Assembly: GCF_017052655.1 (NCBI RefSeq) | Contig: NZ_JAFIDC010000001.1 | Location: forward strand, 744,001 to 808,000 | DNA from: Acholeplasma equirhinis | Lineage (GTDB): Bacteria; Bacillota_I; Bacilli_A; Acholeplasmatales; Acholeplasmataceae | Direction: 5' to 3' | Length of the DNA stretch: 64,000 nt | Shown here: positions 18,066-27,600 of the stretch, piece after piece | Position numbering within the stretch: the stretch's first letter is position 1 | Layout: every line of letters begins with the position of its first letter | Made by a program: the position numbers and the translations under genes | The notes under the pieces: generated by a model | Database searches by the model: none | The model's input: only the letters and a program-made list of their open reading frames with translations | What the model was told of the DNA's origin: nothing

Positions 18066-20627
18066 TTAAAGCTCCTTTAAGAATGTATCTAAAGCAGTTA
18101 AATCTTGTGTACCACCTTGTGCAAAATCATTTTTACCTCCACCATTACCGTTTGTCTTAGTAGTTAAGTCTTTTAATAAATCTCTTGCAACAAGTTTTGA
18201 TGTTTTAACAAGGAAAGATGCTTTTTGCTCACCTTTATTAATCAAGATTAATGCTTCTGTCTTAATTTTATCATAGAGCACATCAACTAATGGTTTAAGT
18301 GATGCTGCTGGAAGGTTGTCTACGATAACATATGTGATTTCTTCGATTTTTGATGGAATGAAACGATCTGCATCTTTTAAGATGGATGCAATTAAATCTG
18401 TTTCTGCTTTCTTTTCTAAATCTTTAACTTCGTTTTGCAATTTAACAATTGCTTCACGATAGTTTAAGATATCTTGATAACTGCCTAATACCGAAGGCAA
18501 TTGATCTTTTTCTGTTGACTTAGTTAATTCTTGCTTTTTAGAAAGTAATTGTTCTAAAGTACCAAGATAACTCGCTAGATAATCTTTACTTGATTCAATG
18601 ACATGATTTGTTGTACCTTCAAAACGGTAAATACCAGAACCAATTGATTCAACAGATGTAATCGCAAATTCTTCGATATCTTTAGTGTTTTTAACATGTG
18701 TACCACCACAGAACTCAATACTCCACTTGTTGATGTCAACAACACGAACAACGTCTCCGTATTTCTCACCGAATAACATCATTGCACCTAACTTCTTAGC
18801 TTCATCAATTGGAAGTACATGTGTAACAACATCTAATGATTCTTTAATTTTAGCTTTAACAACTGCTTCAATTTTTAGAATATCTTCATGTTTGATTGCT
18901 TCAAAATGGTTAATATCAAATGTTAATTTATCAGGTCCATTATAAGAACCTTGTTGATTCGCATGTTTACCAATCACATCTTTAATTGCTTGATGTAAAA
19001 GGTGAGTTGCTGTATGGTTCTTAGTTGTTTGTATGCGTCTTGTTTCATCAACAATAGCAAGCACTTCATCACCTTCTTCAAATGAATCTGTTTCAATAAT
19101 GTGTAAGAATTGACCATGTGGTAATTTTTGAACATCTTTAACAACTAAACCATTGATTGTGCCTGTATCTGCAACTTGACCACCCATCTTAGCATAGAAT
19201 GGTGTTTCATCAAGAACAATACCTTGATCAAAGATTTTAATTACTTTTGCTTCATGTTGTAGTGTTTCATATCCTACAAACTTAGAAGGTTCATTAAAGT
19301 TTAAAAATGCTTCATCTTGTGCTTTCATTGAAGCTTGAACATTTCTTGCTTCTCTTGATCTTGATTTTTGTTTATTTAATTCTTCTTTAAATGCATCTAA
19401 ATCAACTTCAACATGATTCTCTTCTGCATACTCCACAGTTAATTCAATAGGGAATCCATAAGTATCATAAAGTTTAAATGCATCTTGACCTGAAATCTTA
19501 TGATTTCTAATAGATGATATTAAGTGTTTTTCACCATCTGAGATAGTTGAATAGAATTTAGCTTCTTCTTTTTGAATAATCTTTTTAACAATATCTTTTG
19601 TAGGTGCTAGGTTTGTATAGAACTCACCCATCATTTCAACAACAGTATCAACTAAGTTAAATAAGAATGGTTCATGGAATCCTAATGTTCTACCGTACTT
19701 AACCGCACGACGAAGCAATCTTCGAAGTACATAACCACGACCTTCATTTGATAACATAGCACCATCAGAGATAGCAAACACTAAAGTCTTAATATGGTCT
19801 GAAATAACTTTGAAAGCCATTTGACCTTTATATTCGACTCCGCTTAATTCTGATGTTTTCTTAATAATTGGGAAGTGTAAATCTGTTTCAAAGTTTGTTT
19901 CAGTGTCTTGAAGCACACATGCAAATCTTTCTAAACCTGCACCAGTATCAATATTCTTACTTGGTAATTCTTTATATTGACTTCTTGGAATTGATGGATC
20001 TGCATTATATTGAGAGAATACGATGTTCCAAATTTCTAAATAACGATCATTATTAATATCGTTTTGTAGAAGTTCAACACCTCGTTTATCATATTTTTCA
20101 CCACGGTCAAAATATATTTCAGTATCTGGACCAGAAGGACCTTTACCAATTTCCCAGAAATTAGTTTCAAGTGGTATTAAATGATCTTCTTTAACACCTA
20201 ATCGCATCCAAGTCTTTTTTGCAACTAAATCATCTGGATAATATGTCATATATAACTTATCAAGTGGCATATTAAACCATTCTTTAGATGTTAATAATTC
20301 AAAACCAAATTCAATCGCTTCTTCTTTAAAATAATCACCAATACTAAAATTACCTAACATTTCAAAGAATGTATGGTGTCTAGCTGTTTTACCAACATTC
20401 TCGATATCGTTTGTACGAATACTCTTTTGAATGTTTGTAATTCTTCTTGATTTTGGTGTTTCTGAACCATCAAAGTATTTCTTTAATGGTGCAACCCCTG
20501 CATTAATCCATAATAATGTTGGATCATCAACTGGAATTAATGATGCAGATGGTTCAACTAAATGTCCTTTAGATTTAAAAAAATCTAACCACATTTTTCT
20601 GATTTCATTAGATGTCATGTATCTCAT
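18066..20627 (-). CDS. alaS: Alanyl-tRNA synthetase
   Basis: The 853-residue class II synthetase charges tRNA-Ala. The start MRYMTSNEIRKMWLDFFKSK matches AlaRS; motif 2 and 3 regions, the editing domain (HTATHLLHQA, FCGGTH zinc site) and the C-Ala domain with the GGGKNDFAQGG loop are all present. Length is normal (about 875). ATG at 20627 fits the family best; an in-frame GTG at 20633 is nearer AGGAG. Expression is controlled by the T-box leader upstream. Confidence 0.96.
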   Translation of the reverse strand: MRYMTSNEIRKMWLDFFKSKGHLVEPSASLIPVDDPTLLWINAGVAPLKKYFDGSETPKSRRITNIQKSIRTNDIENVGKTARHHTFFEMLGNFSIGDYFKEEAIEFGFELLTSKEWFNMPLDKLYMTYYPDDLVAKKTWMRLGVKEDHLIPLETNFWEIGKGPSGPDTEIYFDRGEKYDKRGVELLQNDINNDRYLEIWNIVFSQYNADPSIPRSQYKELPSKNIDTGAGLERFACVLQDTETNFETDLHFPIIKKTSELSGVEYKGQMAFKVISDHIKTLVFAISDGAMLSNEGRGYVLRRLLRRAVKYGRTLGFHEPFLFNLVDTVVEMMGEFYTNLAPTKDIVKKIIQKEEAKFYSTISDGEKHLISSIRNHKISGQDAFKLYDTYGFPIELTVEYAEENHVEVDLDAFKEELNKQKSRSREARNVQASMKAQDEAFLNFNEPSKFVGYETLQHEAKVIKIFDQGIVLDETPFYAKMGGQVADTGTINGLVVKDVQKLPHGQFLHIIETDSFEEGDEVLAIVDETRRIQTTKNHTATHLLHQAIKDVIGKHANQQGSYNGPDKLTFDINHFEAIKHEDILKIEAVVKAKIKESLDVVTHVLPIDEAKKLGAMMLFGEKYGDVVRVVDINKWSIEFCGGTHVKNTKDIEEFAITSVESIGSGIYRFEGTTNHVIESSKDYLASYLGTLEQLLSKKQELTKSTEKDQLPSVLGSYQDILNYREAIVKLQNEVKDLEKKAETDLIASILKDADRFIPSKIEEITYVIVDNLPAASLKPLVDVLYDKIKTEALILINKGEQKASFLVKTSKLVARDLLKDLTTKTNGNGGGKNDFAQGGTQDLTALDTFLKEL

Positions 20628-20648
20628 ATACACATATTCTCCTTTAAC

Positions 20649-20866
20649 AAAAATAAAAGTCCTTAAAAGTATTTAAACTTCTAAGGACGAAATAATTATT
20701 CCGCGGTACCACCTTAGTTCTAGATTTCTCTAGCCCTCGATTTATCGTTAAAGCCGATCTACTTTTGCTCCTAAGGTAGCCTTCATCTAATCGTTTACCA
20801 TTCTTTCACCAATTGAATAGTTCTCTTCTTAAAACAACTTCGATTACTCGCCTTAATCAACGCACA
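20649..20866 (-). promoter_or_regulatory. T-box riboswitch (tRNA-Ala responsive) of alaS
   Basis: The minus strand carries the T-box core AAGGTGGTACCGCGG (20701-20715), which binds the uncharged tRNA acceptor end. A terminator GTCCTTA...TAAGGAC follows (20659-20688) with a T-rich run. A GAAG-GCT-ACC segment places GCU, an Ala codon, at 20778-20780 as the likely specifier. The stem I apical segment TTGGTGAAAGAAT is also visible. Uncharged tRNA-Ala should favour the antiterminator and switch alaS on. Confidence 0.93.
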
Positions 20867-20870
20867 ATTC

Positions 20871-20899
20871 ATTTTATCATTTTAGTTAATACAATACAA
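20871..20899 (-). promoter_or_regulatory. Promoter of the alaS T-box transcript
   Basis: On the minus strand TTGTAT (20894-20899) and TAAAAT (20871-20876) are 17 bases apart, just upstream of the T-box leader. Confidence 0.7.
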
Positions 20900-20920
20900 C
20901 AATATAAAAAACTTTACATA

Positions 20921-21811
20921 CTAATCTAGAAGTTGATTTTCATTTGTACAATCTATTAAAATCACATCTGGCAAATTCATTTCAACTCCATTATCCATAT
21001 TTTTTTCCAATTCTAATTCTCTTATTGTATTTAAAAATTTCACTCGAGACGGTTTATCAGATTTAATACTTTCATTAATTAATTTATTTCTTATATTATT
21101 AATTAAATTAATGTGATTGATATTGCCTTTAGATATTGGTGTTCCAATCAACATATTCTTCAAAGCAACCTCAAAATCATCTAAATCTAAACATCCTTCA
21201 ACCTCTTTATACCCCGATTTTGAAACAATTTTATTTGGAATTCCTATAAATTTTGATTTTCGTTCACTTTTACTTTTAATTTGTGATGTTTTTATTGGTG
21301 AGTTTAATTTAAGTCTATTTGCTATCGAATAATTCATATTATAAGTGTAACCACCAGTTATCAGGTTTTTCACTTTATAAAATACTCCATATGAACTTAC
21401 TGAATCTAAAATACCAGATGATAAAATATCCGGAAAGAGATAATTGCTACTACCTCTAGGAGTAATCAATGGTTTTGTGGTTAACAAATAATGTTGCCTT
21501 ACATTAATTTTAAAATCTCCCAATCCATAATATCCACTCATATTGTGCATAGTTTTATTTTGTAGAAGTGTATATCTAATTTGGGATTTACTAAATGAGA
21601 CTATTAACAAATCTGCTACTTCACATTGTACAGTAATCATTGATGTTTTATCAGAAACTGCAAATTCTACCATACCCGAACTTCCATGTAAAATATCAGC
21701 GAATGCAAAAGTTTGAAATGTTTGTTTCAGGGTTGTAAACAGTATTACTTCATTAATCTTAACCCCACATGCAATTTTATTATCAATTAAATTATTAAAT
21801 GTTGCTTTCAT
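20921..21811 (-). CDS. Hypothetical protein, partner of the FRG/RNase III-like protein
   Basis: A 296-residue protein of no family I recognise. The first 130 residues alternate hydrophobic and polar residues as in a beta-rich fold. The middle is basic (SQIKSKSERKSKFIGIPNK) and the C-terminal third is helical and charged. No signal peptide or membrane helix is seen. Its ATG overlaps the stop of the preceding gene (ATGA), so the two are coupled and likely work together. The end lies only 22 bases from the alaS promoter region. Confidence 0.7.
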   Translation of the reverse strand: MKATFNNLIDNKIACGVKINEVILFTTLKQTFQTFAFADILHGSSGMVEFAVSDKTSMITVQCEVADLLIVSFSKSQIRYTLLQNKTMHNMSGYYGLGDFKINVRQHYLLTTKPLITPRGSSNYLFPDILSSGILDSVSSYGVFYKVKNLITGGYTYNMNYSIANRLKLNSPIKTSQIKSKSERKSKFIGIPNKIVSKSGYKEVEGCLDLDDFEVALKNMLIGTPISKGNINHINLINNIRNKLINESIKSDKPSRVKFLNTIRELELEKNMDNGVEMNLPDVILIDCTNENQLLD

Positions 21812-23241
21812 TTAGATTCTTCTTTCGGATTAATTGCAGAGTTCAACTTTTCAAACATTACTTCATATTTATTTGCCATTGAAAGACTTTTATTAATGAT
21901 ATTTTTTTGAATTTTTCTATCTTTTAAAAGAGGAATCAACTCACTCTTAAACATTTGTTTTGGACTATGAATTCCATTTTGGCAATATTTTACATATAAT
22001 AATGCCTCTACGATATCAGCATATTTCTTTTCATTATTAAAATCATTATTATCAAATAAACAGTTTTTTGTACTTATTATTTTTTCACCTAACATATTTA
22101 AAACTGAATTATCTTGAATCATGCTTTTCCAATCAGTTAATTCTTCTTTCGTTTTAGCAATTTCCATTTCAAAAAAATATTCCGTTATACATAACGATAA
22201 AATTGCGTCTCCCATAGTTGCTAATTCTTTGTTTGAATTTACTTTGTACTTATACGCATAATCTACTCCAGTAAAAGCTTGCTGTTCTAATTCGGATATC
22301 TCATTTTTATCTTCCTTTAAATCCTGAAATAGTCTGGTTTTATTTTCCTTGGCTAAAGATTCTAAGCCTTTAAAAATTTTGGAATTTGATACCCCAGTAA
22401 AAAACATTAGTTCAGCAAGTATTTTCTTCTTTGCTATAGCGTTAATTTTAATATATGCTATTTCTTCTTTTACAGAGTGTTGATTTAACCCAAATAAAAT
22501 AAATAATCCGTCTTGTGCTTGTAATCGTTCATTAGCAAATTGAGGTTTTACATAATAATATTTGGTTAAATCTGAGGGTAGTATACGATGATTTATGAAT
22601 GCAGATCTTTCTCTTTCACATTCATAAATAAATTTAGAGAGAGTTTTTCTAGTAATTGAATCAATATCTAATTCAGAATTTTTTCTATCTCCTATATGTT
22701 TAGATTTAATTTCAGTATCGGGATACTTATCACAAAGACTTGAAATTATACCTTGTTCTTCTTTAGTAAATTTAGGTAATGTAGATAACATCAATGCTCT
22801 ATCAGAATCATAAGATAAGATTTGATTACTTGAATCGGCTTTAAATATATAAACATATCCATCTTCGCTATTATCATCAAGTGCGAAAAATAACGCTATT
22901 AGTGGATTTGTAGTAATATCCAACATTCTAGTTCTTATACCATAGTGTTGCATTTTGGCTAGAATATCCAGGTTCGATAAATTATTAAATTCATTTGGCA
23001 TTCTTCTAAGTGTATGATAGTAAATATCTTTTTCATTTTTTTTATTTATATCGTTTTTGTCTAGTCTAAACAATGAAGGTGTGCATCTTTGTTCAAAGTA
23101 TTGCTTTTCACCTCGAAAATAAATTCGAAGTTTTTCATCCTTATACAATTCATTAAGTTCATTTTCAAAAGTGTAAATAAATTCAGATAAACTAGATACA
23201 GTACTTATTTCAGTAAATTGTTTGACAACTTCTTTATTCAT
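21808..23241 (-). CDS. FRG-domain protein with C-terminal RNase III-like domain
   Basis: A 477-residue two-domain protein. The N-terminal half is an FRG domain: YFRGE (about residue 41), SLFR, and MQHYGIRTRMLDITTNPLIALFFAL. The C-terminal part (about 335-460) resembles RNase III/Mini-III: NKELATMGDAILSLCITEYF matches the (E)L-x-x-x-GDA-x signature, and KYADIVEALLYVKY matches the second ADxxEALxG motif. The first Glu of the canonical signature is Ala here. FRG domains occur in some phage-defence proteins, and a role against foreign RNA is an inference. Start 23241 has AAGGGG eight bases upstream. Confidence 0.75.
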   Translation of the reverse strand: MNKEVVKQFTEISTVSSLSEFIYTFENELNELYKDEKLRIYFRGEKQYFEQRCTPSLFRLDKNDINKKNEKDIYYHTLRRMPNEFNNLSNLDILAKMQHYGIRTRMLDITTNPLIALFFALDDNSEDGYVYIFKADSSNQILSYDSDRALMLSTLPKFTKEEQGIISSLCDKYPDTEIKSKHIGDRKNSELDIDSITRKTLSKFIYECERERSAFINHRILPSDLTKYYYVKPQFANERLQAQDGLFILFGLNQHSVKEEIAYIKINAIAKKKILAELMFFTGVSNSKIFKGLESLAKENKTRLFQDLKEDKNEISELEQQAFTGVDYAYKYKVNSNKELATMGDAILSLCITEYFFEMEIAKTKEELTDWKSMIQDNSVLNMLGEKIISTKNCLFDNNDFNNEKKYADIVEALLYVKYCQNGIHSPKQMFKSELIPLLKDRKIQKNIINKSLSMANKYEVMFEKLNSAINPKEESK

Positions 23242-23470
23242 TCGTGACACCCCTTATAATAATTTTCACTTAATTAATATATTATCATGTTTTAGCAAAC
23301 ACACTAATGCTAGTAAATCTCTAAAAAAACTATCAAAAGAAATAAAAATTACTAAATTTCACTATTTTTCTTAATTTAGTGACTAATTTAATGTCTTTCT
23401 GAAGACTTGTACACAATCTTTAAAGGCTTAATCTAATTTACTTGTGATATGATTATCTCGGTGACATCAA

Positions 23471-24658
23471 ATGAACAAATCTAAAAAACAAACATTTTTA
23501 TCTATCTTATTACTTGCAGTAATTTATATTGCATTTATTGCACTGGGTTTACCTGATGCACTTTTAGGTTCTGCATGGAATTTAGTTAGGGTAGATTTAA
23601 ATGTTGGTTTAGGTAGTTTAGGTATTATGACGGTTGTGATCTACATTATGTCCATTATTTCAACTTACAATGCACCAAGATTACTAAAACTTTTCCAAAC
23701 AAAATGGATTACGTTTGTATCGATTGCATTTACGGGTCTTGCTTTAATTTTCTTAAGTATGATTAATGAATTCTGGCAAATGTTATTTTTTGCAATTCCA
23801 CTTGGTATTGGTGCTGGTGCAATTGATGTTTCATTAAATCACTATCTAACTAAAAACTATAAAGCTTCACATATGAGTTTTATGCACTCATTTTACGGTA
23901 TAGGTGTAACGGCAGGTCCTTCGATTATGGCATATACTTTGAGTATGAGCAATTGGAGAACAGGATATGTTATTGTTGGTTCAATCTTAATATTGATTGC
24001 TATGATTGTTCTACTTTCATTTAAACTATGGAAAAAAGAAACTGAGTTTGAGAAAGCTGAACATGATCGGATTCCATTAAAAACTGCACTTAAAATTAAA
24101 GGTGCAGTTAATTCGATGTTTATTTTCTTACTTTATGTGCACATCGAATCATTGCTTGGTGTTTGGATTTCATCTTATATGTATCAAGTAAAGGGTTCAA
24201 CTTTATCAACAGCTGCACTTGCTGCAACAACTTACTATTTAGGTTTAACCTTAGGTAGACTCTTATCTGGAATCTTTGCAAAATGGATTAAACCTAAAGC
24301 ACTGATTCAAATTGGTATTTTACTCATTGGTATCTCTGTTATTCTATTCATTTTAGATTTTGATTTTGAAATATATTACTTTGTTGTAATTGGTTTAATT
24401 GGTATTGGATGTGGTCCAATCTATCCAAATATGATGTTCATTAATAATGATTACTACAAACCAAATGAAATTTCTAAAGTCATGTCATTTCAAATGGTGA
24501 TTGGTTACATGGGATTTGGTATCTTAACACCACTTGCTGGCTTATTATTTGACCGACTATCAATTGAACTTTATCCTTTTGTATTATTATTCTCGACAAC
24601 TGTTTTAATTGTCTTACTTTCAAGATACATGAAACTAAAAACTCAACAATCCTTATAA
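23471..24658 (+). CDS. Major facilitator superfamily transporter
   Basis: A 395-residue secondary transporter with about twelve membrane helices in two halves joined by a charged loop (WKKETEFEKAEHDRIPLKTALK). It resembles the FucP/YbjJ-like branch (GLPDALLGSAWNLVR near the start, GRLLSGIFAKW in the second half). Substrate cannot be told. GGTGA lies before the ATG. It shares a terminator with the convergent M6 protease gene. Confidence 0.87.
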   Translation: MNKSKKQTFLSILLLAVIYIAFIALGLPDALLGSAWNLVRVDLNVGLGSLGIMTVVIYIMSIISTYNAPRLLKLFQTKWITFVSIAFTGLALIFLSMINEFWQMLFFAIPLGIGAGAIDVSLNHYLTKNYKASHMSFMHSFYGIGVTAGPSIMAYTLSMSNWRTGYVIVGSILILIAMIVLLSFKLWKKETEFEKAEHDRIPLKTALKIKGAVNSMFIFLLYVHIESLLGVWISSYMYQVKGSTLSTAALAATTYYLGLTLGRLLSGIFAKWIKPKALIQIGILLIGISVILFILDFDFEIYYFVVIGLIGIGCGPIYPNMMFINNDYYKPNEISKVMSFQMVIGYMGFGILTPLAGLLFDRLSIELYPFVLLFSTTVLIVLLSRYMKLKTQQSL

Positions 24659-24660
24659 AA

Positions 24661-24692
24661 AAGCAGCCTAACTTAAGTAGACTGCTTTTTTT
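24661..24692. terminator. Bidirectional intrinsic terminator
   Basis: AAAAGCAGcCTAaCTTAAGtAGaCTGCTTTTTTT forms a hairpin with A- and T-runs on both sides between the convergent MFS and M6 protease genes. Confidence 0.85.
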
Positions 24693-24699
24693 AATGTTT

Positions 24700-27600
24700 T
24701 TAGTTTACTGTAACGTTAATGATTGCTTGTGAACTACTATTTGTAAAAGCTTGTGCAATTTCAATTTGAACATTGATATTACCACCTTGATGCCAAGTGT
24801 AACTTGATAAATCAACTGAACCAGACGTTAAGACATCTGACATTTTAATGTATCCACTATTTGATGATGAAGGAATTGAATTATTCTTATCAACTTCTAA
24901 AATTTCAACAAAGAAGTTACTTGTACCATCATTATTTCTTACAAAATAGTCTCCCCAGAATGTCACGCTTGAGTTTAATCTTGCATCAATTCTATAAATG
25001 ACAATCGCAGCATTGCTCAAGACATAATTATAATTCATATGACCATTATATAAACCTTGTGGTGTATAGAACATAATGAGTAAGTATTCATCAAATGCAT
25101 TACCATCATTTAAATCATTCGAATTATAAGGAATAAGTAATGCATTACCAAATTGATCTGTGTCTGTTGAATATGAATCCAATGTTACTTGGTAGCTACC
25201 AGCACTTGAAATGAAGTATGGTTCTAACCAACCATATAAAAGCTTATTCGCAGGACCATGATCACCTGCATTGTAATCCATCATATCAAAGCCACCAATC
25301 GGACCGTATGATATGTCATTGTCGTACGAATATAAATCTGGGAAACCCATTAAATGGCCTAATTCATGAATATAAGTTTCAGCATTAACAGCTAAACCTG
25401 GTTTACCAGATAATGAATCTTCAATAAATGCATAACTTGCCCAGAAATAGTATTCAAACTTCTTACCATCTAATGTAGTGTTTTTAGCATAGCCATATTT
25501 AGCAGAGAAAACCCATGCCCACCATGGATCCGTATCATAATCATAATCCACAGAATAAATAAAGATAACTGAGTCAATTGTTCCATCATTGTTAGAATCA
25601 TAATCAGCAAAATTAATCGTTGAATTCAGTGCAGTTAACGCTTCTTTTATAACGTATTGGTCAGCTTCATCCTGATAGTTTTGATAATACAATTTATTTT
25701 GTTGTGTTACATATTTTGGTGCAATATTAAACGTTAAATCAAGTTGTCCCCAACTACTCTTATAGTAGAAACTTGAAACGGATTCCCAACCAGTTGATTG
25801 AGCAGTTCCGTTAAAGACTAAATTGAGATTTGTCGCATAATTCGCAGGGAATTGATAATCTTTAATTTCAACTGGAATAACAAGTACTTCATATGTACCT
25901 GTTGAAGGTAATCCAGATTGACCAAACTTCATGATTTCCCATTCATTAATTGACTGACGTGAAGATAACGTTTGAAGTTCACCAAGTTCAATGACTGGAT
26001 CATATTTCCAAATTCTAATTTCTAATGTTGTTCCATTTGATTCGATATATAAAGCATATGCAATATCATCTGATAACTTAATAGTATAGACTGTTTTACC
26101 TTTTAATAGAGATAATTCTTCGTCAAATTCATAATCTGCTGCAATTAAACTTTGAATATAATCAGAAACTCTTAACTGATGATCTAAATATTCAAATGCA
26201 CCAGTGATTTTATATTCAGTTAAATTAATTGTTGATAATACAATTGAAGATAAATCTTCAACTTGTGGTAATAATGAAGACAATGTAGGTTCTGAGAATT
26301 TATTCCCTAAATCGGAAACCATAGCTGACCAAGAAAGCTCAACTGGAGCAGTCATTTGGTAAAGTTTGACTGCAAAAATCATAAATTGTCCAGCATTACC
26401 ATTCGTATTTGAGCCAATAAAAAGCAATCTAAATTTTGAAGCATTTAAGTTATTGATTGTTATAGTTGTTTTGCTGGTTGAAATTTGAGCATAGAAATTA
26501 CCACCTGCAAGATCAACCCAAGCTGATCCATTCCATGTTTGAACTTTAGCGTTTGTAAGTCTTCCAGAAAAATCATTTCGTGCTTGAATTTCAAAAGTAA
26601 AATGTGAGATGATATTCCCTAATGTATCAATTTCAAGCATTGCTTCAGAACCGCTCACATTATTTACATCACCTGCAAAAACCATTCCTGTTGTGAGCCC
26701 ACTTGGTGCAGAAGTCACATTTGCCATATAACTCACTTTAACATTTACTTTACCTGCAGAACCAGGAAATACTAATGCAAGATTAGTAGTACTTGCATAA
26801 CTTCCAGGTACAGTTGTTGTCGTATTTTGAATATTGAATTCATAATACAATGCTTCAACTGAATTACCTGGTTCTTCTTCATCTTCTAAATACTTGTATA
26901 TAGCAATACCATAGACGATATCACCAGGATATGTTTCATCATCTGCATAAACATAGATAAAGAATTCTCCAACAATCCAAGCATCTTCAGAATCATCAAA
27001 AGAAAGCATTGAATCAATTGCATCGATGAAATCAAGTGCATCATCTTCACTCCAATTAAATACATCTAAATACACTAAGATTAAACCATCTTCTGATACA
27101 TCAAAGATTTCATAGTCATCAGTTGTAATATTTGGCAATAAACTTGCAATATCAAATCCAAAGATTGAATTAAGTTCTTCTTTATAAGTATCTACAATAG
27201 GTTTTAAGGTAGATGTGAATTGTGCGGTGTAAACTTGATTATTTGTTGCAGCAACAATTTCAGGAGACCAACCGGTAAATTGGAATGTGTGAGTAGCAGT
27301 TTCTTCTTTTGTGGGTGTTAACCCAGAATATACAGGTAATTCGCCAGCAATAACTTCATCAGTTCCTAAAATCGTTCCGTCTTCGTGCTTCCATGTTATT
27401 GTATAAAAAATCGGCTTTGGAATTTCATTAAATGTTGCTGTATAAATTTGATCTTTAATAACAGAAGAAATTGCAGGTGTCCAACCAGCAAATTCATATG
27501 TGTGAGTATCTGTTTCTACTTTTGTTGGTGTTAAACCAGTATAAACAGGCATCAGTCCTTCTTCAAATAGTTCAGATTTTAATATTGAACCATCTTCATT

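Noticed and set aside
18685-18945. Open frame opposite alaS
   Set aside because: Shadow of a conserved synthetase; no independent support.
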